From the NCBI RefSeq assembly GCF_900105055.1, contig NZ_FNTA01000002.1, forward strand, positions 248,001 to 312,000: 64,000 nt of DNA, in the 5' to 3' direction. Numbering within the stretch: the first letter of the stretch is position 1; each line of letters starts with the position of its first letter. This document shows positions 1 through 13,116 of this stretch, piece after piece. The DNA is from Amycolatopsis lurida. GTDB taxonomy: Bacteria; Actinomycetota; Actinomycetes; Mycobacteriales; Pseudonocardiaceae. The translations under genes were made by a program, and so were the position numbers. Under the pieces are notes generated by a model, which saw nothing but the letters and a program-made list of their open reading frames with translations, searched no databases and was not told the DNA's origin.

Positions 1-3000
1 CGGATCCGGACGCTGCTGGCCGACACCCGGCCGGTCGTGGTCCTCGACGACACCTTCGCGATCACCACCGACCGGCCACGACCGGCTCCGCCGCGGCCGT
101 CGGACGCGGCCTACGTCATCCACACCTCGGGTTCGACGGGCACGCCGAAGGGTGTCGTCGTCGGTCACGCGGCCTTGGTCAACCTGCTCGCCAACCATCG
201 CGCCGTGTTCGGCCGCGACCGGATGCGTGTCGCGCTGACCGCGACGCTCTCGTTCGACACGTCGTGGGAAGGCCCCCTCCTGCTGGCGGACGGCCACGAA
301 CTGCACGTCATCACCGAAGAGACCCGGCTCGATCCGGACGGGCTGACCCGCTACGTGCGGGACGAGCACGTCGACTTCCTTGACGTCACACCGTCCTACC
401 TACGGCAGCTGCTGCCCGCCGGGCTGCTCGACGGAGAGCGCCGGCCGAAGTTCCTCATGGTCGGCGGTGAGGCTCTCGACGGTGACCTCTGGCGTGAACT
501 CGCCGCTTCCGGAACGGAGGCGCACAACTACTACGGGCCCACCGAGTCCACTGTGGACGCCACGTGCGCGCCGGTGACCGGTGACCGGCCGGTGATCGGC
601 AGGCCGCTCGGCAACGTGACCGCCTACGTCCTGGACGAGGGGTCGCGGCTCGTACCCGCCGGGGTTCCCGGTGAACTCTGCCTCGCCGGCGCCCAGCTCG
701 CCCGTGGCTACCTCGGCCGCCCGGGGCTGACCGCGGACCGCTTCACCGCCGACCCGTTCGGCCCGCCCGGCGCCCGGCTCTACCGCACCGGCGACCGTGC
801 CCGCTGGACCGCCGACGGGCGGCTGGACCATCTCGGCCGCCTCGACGAGCAGCTCAAGGTGCGCGGTTTCCGGATCGAGCCCGGCGAGGTCGAGGCGGTA
901 CTGCGCGCCCAGCCGTCGATCACGGACGCCGCCGTGGACGCGCGGGACGGCAAGCTGGTCGCCTACGTCGTCGGAGACGCCGACCTTGCCCAGCTTCGGA
1001 CCGCGTTGCACCGCGTCCTTCCCGGCCATCTCGTCCCGTCGGCGTTCGTCGGCCTGGACCGGCTGCCTCAGACCAGGCACGGGAAACTGGACCGGCGGGC
1101 CCTGCCCGACCCCGGCCACGCCGCCTCGACGCCGTACGTCGCTCCCCGGAACGACCGTGAGCGGCTGGTGACCGCCATCTGGTCCGACGTCCTCGGTGTC
1201 GAACGCGTCGGTGTCGACGACGACTTCTTCGAACTCGGCGGCGATTCCCTCCTTGGCATCCGCGTACTCGCGCGGCTTCGGGACACGCTCGGCGCCGAGG
1301 TGCCCGCGCGGCTCGTCTTCACCGCGCCCACTCCGGCGCGCCTCGCCCTGCGGTTGCCCGAGAGCACCGCACCGCAGGCGGCGATTCCGGTGCTGCCCAG
1401 GGACGGTGGCCGGTTCGAGGCGCCGCTTTCCTTCGCGCAGCAGCGGTTGTGGTTCCTCGACGAATTCGAACCTGGCAGCGCCGAATACGTGTCGCCGACG
1501 GCCTTGAGGCTGCGCGGTGAGCTGGACACGGGCGCGCTGAACCGCGCACTGACCACGCTGGTAGCCCGGCACGAATCCCTCCGGACGACCTTCGCGACCG
1601 TCGATGGCCGCGGCGTCCAGGTGATCCATCCGCCCTACGCCGTCGACGTGCCCGTCACCGAAGGCGACTTGGACAGCGCCCTCGCCGCCGCGACCGGCGC
1701 CGTCGACCTGCACAGCGGGCCGTCGCTGCGGGTCGCGCTGACCCGGCTCGCGCCCGGCGACCACGTGCTCACGGTCGTGCTGCACCACATCGTCACCGAC
1801 GGCTGGTCCTCCGGCGTGCTGCTGGCCGAGCTGGCCACGTGCTACAGCGCGTTCCGTCGCGATGAGGAACCCGCTCTTCCGCCGCTGCCGGCGCAGTACG
1901 CGGACTACGCCGTCTGGCAACGGGAACGGCTGCGAGGCACGGATTTCGACGCCCAGCTCAGCTACTGGCGCAACCGCCTCGACGGCGTGCCCGCGCTCGA
2001 CCTGCCCACCGACCGGCCCCGTCCGGCCGTGCGCACCAAGAACGGTGCCCTGCACGAATTCAGTGTGCCCGCCGGGACCACGGCGCGGCTCAAGGAGCTG
2101 TCCAGGCACCAGGGCGGCACCCTCTTCATGACCCTGCTCGCCGCGAGCAAACTGCTGTTCGCCCGCTGGTCCGGGCAGGACGACATCGCCGTCGGCACCG
2201 TCGTCTCCGGTCGTGAGCGGACCGATCTCGAAGGCATGATCGGGTTCTTCGTCAACACCCTCGTCCTGCGGTCCACAGTGGACTTGAAGCTCGGGTTCGA
2301 CGCCTTCCTCGACGACGTGCGGGACACCGTCCTGGACGCGTTCGCGCATCAGGACGTGCCTTTCGACCGGGTCGTCGACGACCTGCAGCCCGAGCGCGAC
2401 ACCAGCCGCACCCCGCTGTGTCAAGTGCTGGTGGTGCTGCACAACACCCCGGACACCCGGCCGTCGATGGCGGGCTTGGCCGTCGAAGAGCTGGCGCCGC
2501 CCGTGGTGACCGCCGGTTTCGACCTCACGATCCACTTCCAGGAGACCGGCGGCCGGCTCGACGCGCTCGTCAACTACAACACCGATCTGTTCGACCCCGC
2601 CACGATCGAACGGCTGACCGGCTGGCTTCGCCGCCTGCTCGACGGTATCGCGACGGCCCCGGAACTGCCGCTCGGACGGCAGCCCTGGATCAGCCAGGCC
2701 GAACGCGACCGGGTGCTGCTCGAGTGGAACGGCAAGGCGGACGCGGAACCTTCGCCCGTACTGCACGAACTGTTCGCCGAGCGCGCGGCGCGCACTCCGG
2801 ACGCCGTCGCGGTGACGAGCGGAAGCACGGAGCTGACCTATGCCGAACTGGACCGGCGCGCCAACCGCCTCGCCCATCGGCTGATCGAAGAGGGGGCGGG
2901 GCCGGAGCGGCTGGTGGCGCTTCGGCTGCCGCGGTCGGCGGACCTCGTCGTCGCGGTGCTCGCCGTGCTGAAGACGGGCGCCGCGTACGTGCCGATCGAC

Positions 3001-6000
3001 CCGGCGTATCCGGCGGCGCGGATCGAGTCGACGCTGGCCGACGCGCGTCCGGTGACCGTGGTCGACTCCGTCGAGGCCGACGGCCGCCCGGACACCGCTC
3101 CGCGGGTGCGGGTCGAGCCGGACAACACCGCCTACGTCATCTACACCTCCGGCTCCACCGGTGTGCCCAAGGGCGTGCTGATCCCGCACGCCAACGTCAC
3201 CCGCCTGTTCTCCTCGACCGCCGACTGGTTCGGCTTCGACGAGAACGACGTCTGGACGCTCTTCCACTCCTACGCCTTCGATTTCTCGGTCTGGGAACTA
3301 TGGGGCGCGCTGCTGCACGGCGGCAGGCTCGTGGTCGTCCCGCAGGACGCGGTCCGCGAACCGGAGGACTTCGTGGCGCTGCTCGCCGAACAGCGGGTGA
3401 CGGTCCTGAACCAGACCCCGTCGGCGTTCTACCGGCTGAGCACGCTGCCGGCTCCGGAGCTCGGCCTGCGATACGTGATCTTCGGTGGCGAAGCGCTGGA
3501 CCCGGCACGGCTGACGGAGTGGTATCGGCGGCATCCGGACGGGCCGCGGCTGGTGAACATGTACGGCATCACCGAGACCACGGTGCACGTCACGTACCGG
3601 GCGCTGGAAGCGGACGGGACGGCCACCGTCGGGACCCCGATCCCGGATCTGCGGACCTACGTGCTCGACGCCGATCTCGCTCCCGTCCCGCCCGGGGTGA
3701 CCGGTGAGCTCTACGTCGCCGGGGCGGGCCTGGCTCGCGGCTATCTCGATCGTCCCGGCCTCACCGCGTCGAGGTTCGTCGCGGACCCCTTCGGCGGATC
3801 CGGCACGCGGATGTACCGCACGGGCGATCTGCTGCGGTGGACCGGCGGCGGTGAGCTGGACTATCGCGGCCGGGCCGATCACCAGGTGAAGATCCGCGGT
3901 TTCCGCATCGAACCCGGCGAGATCGAAGCGGCGCTCGTCGCGCATCCCGACGTCGAGGCGGCCGCCGTCGTCGCCCACGGGGCCGGTGACGCGCGGAGGC
4001 TCGTCGCGTACCTGACCGGACCCGTGCCGGGGACGACGGCGCTGCGGGAGTTCCTCGGCCGCTCCCTGCCCGCGCACCTGGTACCCGCGGTGTTCGTCCC
4101 GCTGGAGCGGTTGCCCCTCAACGCCAACGGGAAGCTCGACACCCGGGCGCTGCCGGAGCCCGGCGCCCGGACCGAGAACCGTTACGTGGCCCCGCGCACC
4201 GACGTCGAGACCGTACTGGCCGGGGTGTGGTCAGAAGTGCTCGGCGTCGACCGGGTCGGCGTCGAGGACAACTTCTTCGGTCTCGGGGGAGATTCGATCC
4301 TCAGCATCCAGGTCGTGGCGGCGGCCCGGCAGGCGGGGTTGACGCTGTCGTCGAAGGATCTGTTCCGCAACCAGACCATCGCCGAACTCGCGCATGTCGT
4401 CCGTACCGAAGCACCGATGGAGCAGGCCGAGGTGGACGACGCCGGACCGGCGCCGCTCGGCCCGATCCAGTCCTGGCTGTTCGAGCGGCTGGACGAGCCG
4501 TGGCGGCTGACCATGTCCGTGCACGTCGTGCTGTCCTCTGTGGACATGGCGAAACTGATCTCCGCGCTGAACCGGGTCGGCGAGCACCACGACGCGCTGC
4601 GCATGCGTTTCTCCCGCTCGGCCGGGGGGTGGGTGCAGGAATCTGCTCCGTTCGGCGCCGACGACCTGCTGAGGCAGGTGGATCTGTCCGAAGTGGACGA
4701 TGTATCCGCCGCCATGCACACCGAGGCGGTGCGGGCGCAGACGTCGCTCGACGTGACCGCCGGGCCGCTGTGGCGTGCGGTGCTGTTCACCTTCCGGGAC
4801 CGGGCTCCGCAGCTGTTCCTGACCGCCCACCATCTCGTCATGGACGGGGTGTCGTGGCGGATCCTGCTGTCCGACCTCGAACGCGCGTATCGGGGAGAAA
4901 CCCTGGCGCCGGTGCGAACATCGTTCACGTATTGGGCTCGTTCGCTGCGCGAATACGTGAATATGGGACGACTCGACAAGGAAATCGGGTACTGGGAAAC
5001 TGCGTTTCGCGGAGCTCGGACGGATCTTCCGGTAGACCGTCCGGGGCGCAACACCGTGAAGTCGGAGCGCGGTGTCTCGGTGTCACTTGGCCGGGCCGAG
5101 ACCACCGCGCTCCTTCGCGACGTACCCGGCGCGTACCGCACGGAGGTCAACGACGTGCTGGTCAGCGCGCTCGGCCGGGCGCTGGCCCCCTGGACGGGCC
5201 GGTCCCGGGTCGTGATCGCCATGGAAGGCCACGGTCGCGAAGAGATCGCCGGGCCGCTGGACCTTTCGCGCACGATCGGCTGGTTCACCGCGCAGTACCC
5301 GCTCTCGCTCGCCGTGCCCGAAGGAGATTGGGGCGACGTCCTCAAATCCGTGAAGGAGCAACTACGCGCGGTTCCGGCGAAAGGCGCGGGATTCGGGGCT
5401 TTGCGCTACTCGAGCGGCGACGAAACGCCGGGTTCCGCTTTACGAGCGGCCCCCGAACCGCGGATTTCCTTCAATTACCACGGCCGCTGGGACATGGGGA
5501 GCCCGGCAGGCGGATGGATCCGAGGCAGAGGGGAAACCCTCGGACACGACAGCGATCCGGAAAGCGTCCGTCCGTATCTGCTCGACGTCGTCGGTGTCGT
5601 CGAAGCCGGCGAATTGCATCTCACCTGGCAGTATTCCGACGAGGTGCACGACGAAGCCACCGTGCGCGGGGTAGCCGAGGCCATGCTCGGCGCGTTGCGC
5701 GGGATCATCGCGCATTGTGCCGAAAGTGGTGGGCGCACGCCGTCAGACTTCCCGCTGGCACGGCTCTCGCAGGCGGACGTCGACCGCTTCGCCGGCGACG
5801 GCCGCGATGTCGAGGACATTTACCCGCTCACGCCGTTGCAGACGGGCATGCTGTTCCACAGCCTGGTCGACACCGGATCGACGGCCTATTTCGACCAGTT
5901 CCGGCTTCGGTTGGCAGGTGTGAGCCGGCCGGACGCGCTGGCCGAGGCCTGGCAGCGCGTGGTCGACCGCACGCCGATCCTGCGCAGCAGTACCGCTTGG

Positions 6001-9000
6001 GACGGCATCGAGGAGCCGGTCCAGCGGGTCCATCGCGAGGTCGTGGTCCCGGTGCGGCACCACGACTGGCGCGCACTCACCCCGGACGAGCAGGACCGGG
6101 AACTGGAGGAACTGCTCGCCGACGACGTGGCGGCGGGGATGGATCTGGCCGCGCCACCGTTGATGCGGCTGGCGATCGCCCGGCTCGCCGAGGACGAGGT
6201 GCAGCTGGTGTGGACCTCGCATCACGTCCTGCTCGACGGCTGGAGTACGGCCCAGGTCTTCGGTGAAGTGTGCGAGCAGTACGCGGCCATCGTGGAAGGC
6301 CGCCCCGCACGGCTGGTCCCGCGACGCCCGTTCCGCGACTATCTTGCCTGGCTCGCCGCGCAGGACCGTGCCGAGGCGGAGGCGCACTGGCGCGTCGTCC
6401 TGGACGGGTTCACCACCCCGACCCCGCTGCCTTTCGATCGGCGGCCGGCGGAAGCGCACCGGGCGGAGTCCGCGGAGGCGGTCCTGGTCGAGCTTTCCCC
6501 GGAGGAGTCGGCGAAACTGCACCAGACGGCGAAATCCGCCGCGCTCACGGTCAACACGATCGTGCAGGGCGCGTGGGCGTTGCTGCTCGCGCGCTACAGC
6601 GGGGAAACCGACGTCCTGTTCGGCACGACCGTGTCCGGCCGCCCGGAGGGGATGCCGGGTGTCGAGTCGATGATCGGCATGTTCATCAACACGGTCCCGG
6701 CGCGCGTGCGGGTCCGTGGCGGGGACCTCGCGCTCGACTGGCTGCGGGAAACCCAGGCGGCGCAGGCCGATGCGCGCCGCTACGACTTCCTCGCCCTGTC
6801 CGAACTGCAGGCGTTCACGGCCGTTCCCGCCGGTACGGCGCTGTTCGACAGCGTGGTGGTGTTCGAGAACTACCCGATCGAGGACAGCGGCCAGGCCGAC
6901 GTGCGCGTGCTCGACGTCGAATCGCTCGACACGACCACCTTCCCGCTGAATCTCACCGCTTACCTGCACGACAAGCTCGGGCTCGAACTCTCCTACGACC
7001 CGCGGCTGTTCGACGCGGACACTGTTCGCCGTCTCGCGGATCAGCTCGCCGGTTTCGTCCGTGCCATCGCCGCGGACCCGCGGTGCCGCCTTGACGCGCT
7101 TTCGCCGTTGTCGCCGTCCGAACGGCGCGAGCTGCTGTCAGCGGGCAGAGGTCCGCTGATCGACGTGCCGTCCGGCACGGTGCTGGACGCCTTCGAGGCG
7201 ACGGTTTCCCGGGTGCCGCACGAGACCGCGCTGGTCTTCCGTGACACCGTGCTGGACTTCGCCGAGGTCGACGCCCGCGCCGCACGGCTGGCGGGACACC
7301 TGGCCGCCCGGGGCGCGGGTCCGGAGACGGTGGTGGCCGTCGTGCTTCCCCGTTCGGCCGAAGCCGTCATCGCGATCCTCGCGATCTTCAAGGCGGGCGC
7401 GACCTACTTGCCGATCGACGCCGGCCTTCCGGAGGACCGGAAACGGTTCCTGCTTCAGGACGCGCGACCGGTCGTCGTGCTGGACGGGACGGACCCGGGT
7501 CCCGCGACCTCGGCCGCGACCAGGGCGAGCGCGGACACCGCGGCGTACGTCATCTACACCTCCGGGTCGACGGGGACGCCGAAGGGTGTCGTCATCGACC
7601 ACCGCGGCTTGACGAACTTGCTCGCCGCGCACCGCCGCGTCTTCCTCACCGAGGAGCGCCGCAGGGTGGCGCTCACCGCGTCGTCCTCGTTCGACACGTC
7701 CTGGGAAGCGCTTCTCGCCATGGTCGACGGGCACGAGCTGCACGTGCTCGACGACGACACCCGGCTCGACCCGCACGCCGCTGTCGGCTACGTCCGCGAC
7801 CACCGGATCGACCTGATGGACCTGACCCCGACGTATCTCCAGCAGCTGCTGGAGGCCGGATTGCTGAGTGGAGAGCACCGGCCCGGCACGGTCCTCGTCG
7901 GCGGTGAGGCGACCGGCGAGCGGCTGTGGCGCGAGCTGGTCGCGTCCGGTGTCACCTCGTACAACTACTACGGCCCCACCGAAGTGACGGTCGACTCCGT
8001 CCATACCCCGGTCGGGGGAGACCGGCCACTGATCGGCCGCCCGCTGCCCAACCTGAGGGCTTACGTCCTGGACGCCACCGGGACACCGGTCCCGGCCGGC
8101 ATACCGGGGGAGTTGTTCCTCGCCGGTGTCCAGCTCGCCCGCGGTTATCTCGGCCGCCCTGGGCTGACCGCGGACCGCTTCGTCGCCGATCCGTTCGGCC
8201 CGCCAGGCACCCGGATGTACCGCACGGGCGACCGGGTGCGCTGGACCACCGACGGACGGCTCGACTACCTCGGCCGTGTGGACGACCAGGTCAAGATCCG
8301 GGGGTTCCGGGTCGAACCCGGCGAGGTGGAGGCCGTGCTGCGGCAGCATCCGGCGGTCACCGACACCACGGTCGCCGCCCGCGACGGGCGCCTCGTCGCG
8401 TACGTCGTCGGCGACACCCGAGGACTGCGGGACTGGCTGCGGGACCGCCTGCCCGATCACCTTGTCCCGTCGGCGTTCGTCGCGCTCGACGCCCTTCCCC
8501 TGACCCGTAACGGCAAGGTCGACAAGCGAGCGCTGCCGGCGCCCGATCGCGACGCCGCGGCCGAGTACGTGGCGCCGCGGACCGAGACCGAACGCCGTGT
8601 CGCCGCCGTCTGGGCGGAGGTCTTGAAACTCGACCGGATCGGTGTGACGGACAACTTCTTCGAACTCGGCGGGGACTCGATCCTCAGCATGCGGATCACG
8701 TCGCGGGTGCGAACGGAACTGGGCGCCGACGTCTCGCCCCGCGCGTTGTTCACCGCACCGACCCTCGGCCGGTTCGCCGGGGCACTGCCGGACCGGCGGG
8801 CCGGAACGCGCCCGATCCCGGTCGTGGCCCGCGACGGTGCCTTGCCGTTGTCCTTCGCCCAGCAGCGATTATGGTTCCTCGACGAGTTCGAGCCCGGTGG
8901 CGCCGAATACCTGTCGCCCACGGCGTTGCTGCTCCGCGGGGAACTCGACGTCGCGGTCCTCAAGCAGGCCCTGGATCTCCTGGTGGCGCGCCACGAGTCG

Positions 9001-12000
9001 CTGCGCACGACGTTCGACGCGATCGACGGCCGCGGCGTCCAGGTCGTGCACGAGCCGTCCGGCGTCGACCTCCAGGTCGAGGAGTTCGACGAAGACGTGC
9101 TGGCACGGGAAGCGTCGCGCCCGTTCGACCTGCGCACCGGACCGCTCCTGCGGGCACGGCTCTTCCGGCGGACGTCCGAAGAGCACGTCCTGCTGCTGGC
9201 GCTGCACCACATCGTCACCGACGGCTGGTCGGCGGGTGTGCTGGCCGCCGAGCTCGACGAGGTCTACACCGCCCTCGTCCGCGGCGAGGACCCTGAGCTG
9301 CCCGAGCTTCCCGTGCAGTACGCGGACTTCGCGTCCTGGCAACGGGAACTCCTCGACGGGCCCGAACTCGCCGGCCAGCTGGACCACTGGCGGGAGCGTC
9401 TCGCCGGACTGGAACCCCTCGAGCTGCCCACCGACCGGCCCCGCCCTGCGGTGCGCACGACGGAGGGCGAATGGATGGGGTTCGAGCTTCCCGCCGACGT
9501 CGTCACGAAGCTCCGGGAGCTGGCCACCGCCCAGGACGGCACTCTGTTCATGACCTTGGTGGCCGCCTGCCAGGTCCTGCTGGCCGGGTGGGCGGGCCAG
9601 CGGGACGTCGCCGTCGGCACGGTGACCGCCGGGCGGGAACGCGCCGAACTGCAACGCCTCGTCGGGTTCTTCGTCAACACCCTGACCCTGCGGTCCACTG
9701 TGGACGGCAGCCGTTCGTTCCGTGACTTCCTGACCCAGGTGCGGTCCGTGGTGCTCGACGCCTTCGACCACCAGGACATCCCGTTCGAGCGCGTGGTGGA
9801 CGCCGTGCAACCGGTCCGCGACCCGAGCCGTACCCCACTGTTCCAGGCCATGGTGGTCCTGCAGAACACCGGTGACCGGCCCGGGTCCGGCACGCTCGTC
9901 GCGGGGGAGGTCGCACTGCCCGCGGTGTCGGCCCCCTTCGACCTCCTCGTGCAGTTCGAGCAGGACGGCGACACGGTGCACGGGGCGATCAACTACAACA
10001 TCGGACTGTTCGACGCGGAGACCATCGACCGGCTGATCGCGCGGCTGCGGGCGCTCCTGACCACGCTCGCCGCCGAGCCGGATCGGCCGATGGTGGCTCT
10101 GCCGTCATTGCCGCGGAGTGAACTCGACCGATTGCGAACCTGGAACGACACCGCGCGCGAGATTCCGGCCGCCTCCCTCGCCGAACTCGTCGAAGCACAG
10201 ACCCGCCGGACCCCCTCCGCGTCCGCGCTGGTGTCCGACGCCGGTTCGCTGACCTTCGCCGAGCTGAACGCGCGGGCGAACCGGCTGGCTCGGTCGCTCG
10301 CCGAGCGGGGCGCCGGGCCCGAGCGGATCGTGGCCGTCCGGCTGCCGCGATCGGTGGGGCTCGTGGTCACCGAACTGGCCGTCGCCAAGACCGGCGCCGC
10401 GTTCCTGCCCGTGGATCCCGGCTATCCGGCCGAACGGATCGAGTTCATGCTGCGGGACGCCGACCCCGTGCTGGTGGTGGACGGCGAACTCGACGCGGCC
10501 GGATACGACGACACCGACCTCGGTGTCCGGGTCGACCCGGCACAGCCCGCGTACGTGATCTACACGTCCGGCTCGACCGGGCGGCCCAAGGGGGTCGTCG
10601 TCACCCATGCCGGGCTCGCGTCGTTCTCGGCCGCCGAGATCGAGCATTGCGAGGTGCGGCCGGGTGATCGTGTGCTCGCCTTCAGTTCGCCCAGCTTCGA
10701 CGCCTCGATCCTGGAACTGTGCCTGTCCCTGCCCGCCGGCGCCGCGCTCGTCGTCCCGCCCGAGGGGCCGCTGCTCGGCACCCACCTCGCCGACGTCCTG
10801 CGACGGCGCCGGGTCACCCACGCGCTGATCCCGCCGATCGCGCTGGCCACCGTGCCCGAGGTGGAGCTGCCCGATCTCCGCACGGTGATCGTCGGCGGGG
10901 ACACCTGTCCGGCGGCGCTGGTGGACCGGTGGGCGCCCGGAAGGCGGATGATCAACGCGTACGGGCCCACGGAGTCCACTGTGGTCACTTCGTGGAGCGA
11001 ACCGCTGGCCCCGGGCGGCCCACCGCCGATCGGTACCCCGATCCCGAACACCGAGGTCCACGTCCTGGACACCGCGCTGCGGCCGGTGCCGATCGGGACC
11101 ACCGGCGAGCTGTTCGTCTCCGGCGCCGGGCTGGCCCGCGGCTATCTGCACCGTCCTGGACTGACCGCGGACCGGTTCGTGGCGAATCCCTTCGGTGACC
11201 GGGGAAGCCGGATGTACCGGACCGGTGATCTGGTCCGCTGGACGGCCCGGGGCGTGCTGGAGTTCGTGGGCCGAGCGGACGAGCAGGTCAAGGTCCGCGG
11301 TTTCCGGGTGGAACTCGGCGAGATCGAGACGGCGTTGCGCCGTCATCCCGAGGTGCGGGACGCGGTGGTGGTCGCTCGTGAGATCGGTGGCCACAAACGG
11401 CTTGTCGCCTACGTCGTCGGCGAGGTGGCGGAGCCGCGGGTCTTCCTCGGCGAGACGTTGCCCGACTACCTCGTGCCGTCGATCTTCGTACCCGTGGACG
11501 CGATCCCGATCACGGCCAACGGCAAGGTCGACCGCGCGGCGCTCCCGGCTCCGGACCCGTCCTCGGTGCGGGGCGCGGGCCATGTGGAGCCACGCACCGA
11601 GATGGAAGCGGTGCTCGCGGATCTGTGGGCCGAAGTCCTCGGCCTGGGCCGGGTCGGTGCCACGGACAACTTCTTCGATCTCGGCGGCGACTCGATCCTC
11701 AGCATCCAGGTCGTCCACCGGGCCCGGCAGGCCGGGCTGGCGATGCGGTCGAAGGACCTGTTCACCCACCAGACGGTCGGCGAGCTGGCGACGGTGGTGA
11801 AACCGGTGGACACCGCCGACGCGGACCGTGAGGCCGTCGTCGGTGACGTTCCGCTGACCCCGATCCAGCGATGGTTCTTCGCCTCCGAACCGGCCAACCC
11901 GGCGCATTTCAACCAGTCGGTGCTCGTCGAACTCGCCGGGCCGGTGGACGAGGAGTCGCTGCGGCTCGCGCTCGACGCAGTCATCACCCAGCACGACGCG

Positions 12001-13116
12001 CTGCGTCTGCGCTTCGAGCGGACCGAGGCGGGATGGACGCAGTACAACGAACCGCCGGAGCCGAGGCCGGTGCTGAAGAAGGTGCCCGCGGCCGACTTGG
12101 CGGACGAGGCCGAAGACGCGCAGGCCGGTTTCGACCTGGCACGGCCGCCGCATCTGCGCGCGGTGCTGACGGAACCGGACGGCGCGGAGAATCCCCGGCT
12201 GCTGCTCGCCGCGCACCACCTGGTCGTCGACGCGGTGTCGTGGGGCATCCTGCTCGAAGACCTCGAACGCGCGTACCGGCAGATCGAAGCCGGCGAGAAA
12301 ACCGACCTCGGCACCAAGACGACGTCCTTCCGCGAGTGGGCGCACCGGCTGCGCGAGTTCGTCGAAGCCGGCGGACTGGACGGTGAACACGGGCATTGGT
12401 CGCGTGAGCTTCCTGGTCGCACGATTCCGCGCGACCGCACCGGAGTTCCGCCCGCGCCACCGGAGTCGGTGAGCGTGGAGGTCGGCGAGCGGGACACCGA
12501 CGCCCTGCTGCACTTGGCCCCCGGCGCCTACCGGACCCGGATCAACGACGTCCTGCTGACCGCGCTGGCCAGGGCGCTCACCCGCTGGACGGGCGAATCC
12601 GCCGTCGCGGTCGATCTGGAGGGCCACGGCCGCGAGGAGATCCTCGACGGCGTCGACCTGTCCCGCACCGTCGGATGGTTCACCACGTTGTTCCCCGTCG
12701 GGCTCATGGTCGACGACTCGGCGGGCTGGCGGCGACTCGTCAAGGCGACCCGGAAGCAGTTGCGTGCCTTGCCCGGCAACGGTTTCGGCTACGGCGCCCT
12801 GCGGTATTTCCGGTTCCCGGAACTCGGTGGCACGGCTCCGGAGGTCGCGTTCAACTACCTGGGCCAAGGCGACCACGCGGGCGAGGGGAGCGGTTTCTAC
12901 CGGCGGGCGCACGCACCACTCGGGCGCGAACAGGACCCCGGGAACCGCCCGCCGCACGTGCTCGAAGTGGTCGGCGGGGTACGGGACGGTCGTCTGGAGT
13001 TCTCCTGGTACTACCAGCCACACCTGAACACACGGGCCACGGTGGCGGCCGTCGCCGCGGACTTCGCCGACGTCTTGCGCGCCATCGCGTCCGACTGCCG
13101 TGGTGACGAGACGTGA
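1..13116 (+). CDS. Nonribosomal peptide synthetase, 3' part of a multimodular subunit
   Basis: The reading frame is open from base 1, so the gene begins upstream. Domains in order by nucleotide: A1 (partial, 1-1100; [10 protein letters not shown] at 124), PCP1 (phosphopantetheine Ser codon 1246), C2 (1400-2700, HHIVTDG), A2 (2755-4160), PCP2 (Ser 4294), E2 (4440-5790, HHLVMDG), C3 (5815-7130, HHVLLDG), A3 (7160-8540), PCP3 (Ser 8677), C4 (8820-10130), A4 (10165-11550), PCP4 (Ser 11692), E4 (11830-13110, HHLVVDA). C3 follows an E domain and looks DCL-type, while C2 and C4 look LCL-type, consistent with this order. My reading of the A2 pocket is DFWNIGMVHK, the known threonine code, so D-Thr is predicted. 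A1 and A3 share a DT-x-D-x-GYVDK-like pocket of unknown substrate. A4 reads about DALLIGAVVK (hydrophobic or aromatic, weak). There is no thioesterase; the protein ends after E4, so another subunit must take the chain. Confidence 0.97.
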   Translation, partial: RIRTLLADTRPVVVLDDTFAITTDRPRPAPPRPSDAAYVIHTSGSTGTPKGVVVGHAALVNLLANHRAVFGRDRMRVALTATLSFDTSWEGPLLLADGHELHVITEETRLDPDGLTRYVRDEHVDFLDVTPSYLRQLLPAGLLDGERRPKFLMVGGEALDGDLWRELAASGTEAHNYYGPTESTVDATCAPVTGDRPVIGRPLGNVTAYVLDEGSRLVPAGVPGELCLAGAQLARGYLGRPGLTADRFTADPFGPPGARLYRTGDRARWTADGRLDHLGRLDEQLKVRGFRIEPGEVEAVLRAQPSITDAAVDARDGKLVAYVVGDADLAQLRTALHRVLPGHLVPSAFVGLDRLPQTRHGKLDRRALPDPGHAASTPYVAPRNDRERLVTAIWSDVLGVERVGVDDDFFELGGDSLLGIRVLARLRDTLGAEVPARLVFTAPTPARLALRLPESTAPQAAIPVLPRDGGRFEAPLSFAQQRLWFLDEFEPGSAEYVSPTALRLRGELDTGALNRALTTLVARHESLRTTFATVDGRGVQVIHPPYAVDVPVTEGDLDSALAAATGAVDLHSGPSLRVALTRLAPGDHVLTVVLHHIVTDGWSSGVLLAELATCYSAFRRDEEPALPPLPAQYADYAVWQRERLRGTDFDAQLSYWRNRLDGVPALDLPTDRPRPAVRTKNGALHEFSVPAGTTARLKELSRHQGGTLFMTLLAASKLLFARWSGQDDIAVGTVVSGRERTDLEGMIGFFVNTLVLRSTVDLKLGFDAFLDDVRDTVLDAFAHQDVPFDRVVDDLQPERDTSRTPLCQVLVVLHNTPDTRPSMAGLAVEELAPPVVTAGFDLTIHFQETGGRLDALVNYNTDLFDPATIERLTGWLRRLLDGIATAPELPLGRQPWISQAERDRVLLEWNGKADAEPSPVLHELFAERAARTPDAVAVTSGSTELTYAELDRRANRLAHRLIEEGAGPERLVALRLPRSADLVVAVLAVLKTGAAYVPIDPAYPAARIESTLADARPVTVVDSVEADGRPDTAPRVRVEPDNTAYVIYTSGSTGVPKGVLIPHANVTRLFSSTADWFGFDENDVWTLFHSYAFDFSVWELWGALLHGGRLVVVPQDAVREPEDFVALLAEQRVTVLNQTPSAFYRLSTLPAPELGLRYVIFGGEALDPARLTEWYRRHPDGPRLVNMYGITETTVHVTYRALEADGTATVGTPIPDLRTYVLDADLAPVPPGVTGELYVAGAGLARGYLDRPGLTASRFVADPFGGSGTRMYRTGDLLRWTGGGELDYRGRADHQVKIRGFRIEPGEIEAALVAHPDVEAAAVVAHGAGDARRLVAYLTGPVPGTTALREFLGRSLPAHLVPAVFVPLERLPLNANGKLDTRALPEPGARTENRYVAPRTDVETVLAGVWSEVLGVDRVGVEDNFFGLGGDSILSIQVVAAARQAGLTLSSKDLFRNQTIAELAHVVRTEAPMEQAEVDDAGPAPLGPIQSWLFERLDEPWRLTMSVHVVLSSVDMAKLISALNRVGEHHDALRMRFSRSAGGWVQESAPFGADDLLRQVDLSEVDDVSAAMHTEAVRAQTSLDVTAGPLWRAVLFTFRDRAPQLFLTAHHLVMDGVSWRILLSDLERAYRGETLAPVRTSFTYWARSLREYVNMGRLDKEIGYWETAFRGARTDLPVDRPGRNTVKSERGVSVSLGRAETTALLRDVPGAYRTEVNDVLVSALGRALAPWTGRSRVVIAMEGHGREEIAGPLDLSRTIGWFTAQYPLSLAVPEGDWGDVLKSVKEQLRAVPAKGAGFGALRYSSGDETPGSALRAAPEPRISFNYHGRWDMGSPAGGWIRGRGETLGHDSDPESVRPYLLDVVGVVEAGELHLTWQYSDEVHDEATVRGVAEAMLGALRGIIAHCAESGGRTPSDFPLARLSQADVDRFAGDGRDVEDIYPLTPLQTGMLFHSLVDTGSTAYFDQFRLRLAGVSRPDALAEAWQRVVDRTPILRSSTAWDGIEEPVQRVHREVVVPVRHHDWRALTPDEQDRELEELLADDVAAGMDLAAPPLMRLAIARLAEDEVQLVWTSHHVLLDGWSTAQVFGEVCEQYAAIVEGRPARLVPRRPFRDYLAWLAAQDRAEAEAHWRVVLDGFTTPTPLPFDRRPAEAHRAESAEAVLVELSPEESAKLHQTAKSAALTVNTIVQGAWALLLARYSGETDVLFGTTVSGRPEGMPGVESMIGMFINTVPARVRVRGGDLALDWLRETQAAQADARRYDFLALSELQAFTAVPAGTALFDSVVVFENYPIEDSGQADVRVLDVESLDTTTFPLNLTAYLHDKLGLELSYDPRLFDADTVRRLADQLAGFVRAIAADPRCRLDALSPLSPSERRELLSAGRGPLIDVPSGTVLDAFEATVSRVPHETALVFRDTVLDFAEVDARAARLAGHLAARGAGPETVVAVVLPRSAEAVIAILAIFKAGATYLPIDAGLPEDRKRFLLQDARPVVVLDGTDPGPATSAATRASADTAAYVIYTSGSTGTPKGVVIDHRGLTNLLAAHRRVFLTEERRRVALTASSSFDTSWEALLAMVDGHELHVLDDDTRLDPHAAVGYVRDHRIDLMDLTPTYLQQLLEAGLLSGEHRPGTVLVGGEATGERLWRELVASGVTSYNYYGPTEVTVDSVHTPVGGDRPLIGRPLPNLRAYVLDATGTPVPAGIPGELFLAGVQLARGYLGRPGLTADRFVADPFGPPGTRMYRTGDRVRWTTDGRLDYLGRVDDQVKIRGFRVEPGEVEAVLRQHPAVTDTTVAARDGRLVAYVVGDTRGLRDWLRDRLPDHLVPSAFVALDALPLTRNGKVDKRALPAPDRDAAAEYVAPRTETERRVAAVWAEVLKLDRIGVTDNFFELGGDSILSMRITSRVRTELGADVSPRALFTAPTLGRFAGALPDRRAGTRPIPVVARDGALPLSFAQQRLWFLDEFEPGGAEYLSPTALLLRGELDVAVLKQALDLLVARHESLRTTFDAIDGRGVQVVHEPSGVDLQVEEFDEDVLAREASRPFDLRTGPLLRARLFRRTSEEHVLLLALHHIVTDGWSAGVLAAELDEVYTALVRGEDPELPELPVQYADFASWQRELLDGPELAGQLDHWRERLAGLEPLELPTDRPRPAVRTTEGEWMGFELPADVVTKLRELATAQDGTLFMTLVAACQVLLAGWAGQRDVAVGTVTAGRERAELQRLVGFFVNTLTLRSTVDGSRSFRDFLTQVRSVVLDAFDHQDIPFERVVDAVQPVRDPSRTPLFQAMVVLQNTGDRPGSGTLVAGEVALPAVSAPFDLLVQFEQDGDTVHGAINYNIGLFDAETIDRLIARLRALLTTLAAEPDRPMVALPSLPRSELDRLRTWNDTAREIPAASLAELVEAQTRRTPSASALVSDAGSLTFAELNARANRLARSLAERGAGPERIVAVRLPRSVGLVVTELAVAKTGAAFLPVDPGYPAERIEFMLRDADPVLVVDGELDAAGYDDTDLGVRVDPAQPAYVIYTSGSTGRPKGVVVTHAGLASFSAAEIEHCEVRPGDRVLAFSSPSFDASILELCLSLPAGAALVVPPEGPLLGTHLADVLRRRRVTHALIPPIALATVPEVELPDLRTVIVGGDTCPAALVDRWAPGRRMINAYGPTESTVVTSWSEPLAPGGPPPIGTPIPNTEVHVLDTALRPVPIGTTGELFVSGAGLARGYLHRPGLTADRFVANPFGDRGSRMYRTGDLVRWTARGVLEFVGRADEQVKVRGFRVELGEIETALRRHPEVRDAVVVAREIGGHKRLVAYVVGEVAEPRVFLGETLPDYLVPSIFVPVDAIPITANGKVDRAALPAPDPSSVRGAGHVEPRTEMEAVLADLWAEVLGLGRVGATDNFFDLGGDSILSIQVVHRARQAGLAMRSKDLFTHQTVGELATVVKPVDTADADREAVVGDVPLTPIQRWFFASEPANPAHFNQSVLVELAGPVDEESLRLALDAVITQHDALRLRFERTEAGWTQYNEPPEPRPVLKKVPAADLADEAEDAQAGFDLARPPHLRAVLTEPDGAENPRLLLAAHHLVVDAVSWGILLEDLERAYRQIEAGEKTDLGTKTTSFREWAHRLREFVEAGGLDGEHGHWSRELPGRTIPRDRTGVPPAPPESVSVEVGERDTDALLHLAPGAYRTRINDVLLTALARALTRWTGESAVAVDLEGHGREEILDGVDLSRTVGWFTTLFPVGLMVDDSAGWRRLVKATRKQLRALPGNGFGYGALRYFRFPELGGTAPEVAFNYLGQGDHAGEGSGFYRRAHAPLGREQDPGNRPPHVLEVVGGVRDGRLEFSWYYQPHLNTRATVAAVAADFADVLRAIASDCRGDET

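Noticed and set aside
400-3267. A 955-codon antisense open frame under the NRPS
   Set aside because: It is the complement of a strongly conserved NRPS frame; it has no domain and arises from high third-position GC.
10105-13023. A 972-codon antisense open frame under the last NRPS module
   Set aside because: Same reason: antisense shadow of the conserved C-A-PCP-E coding sequence.
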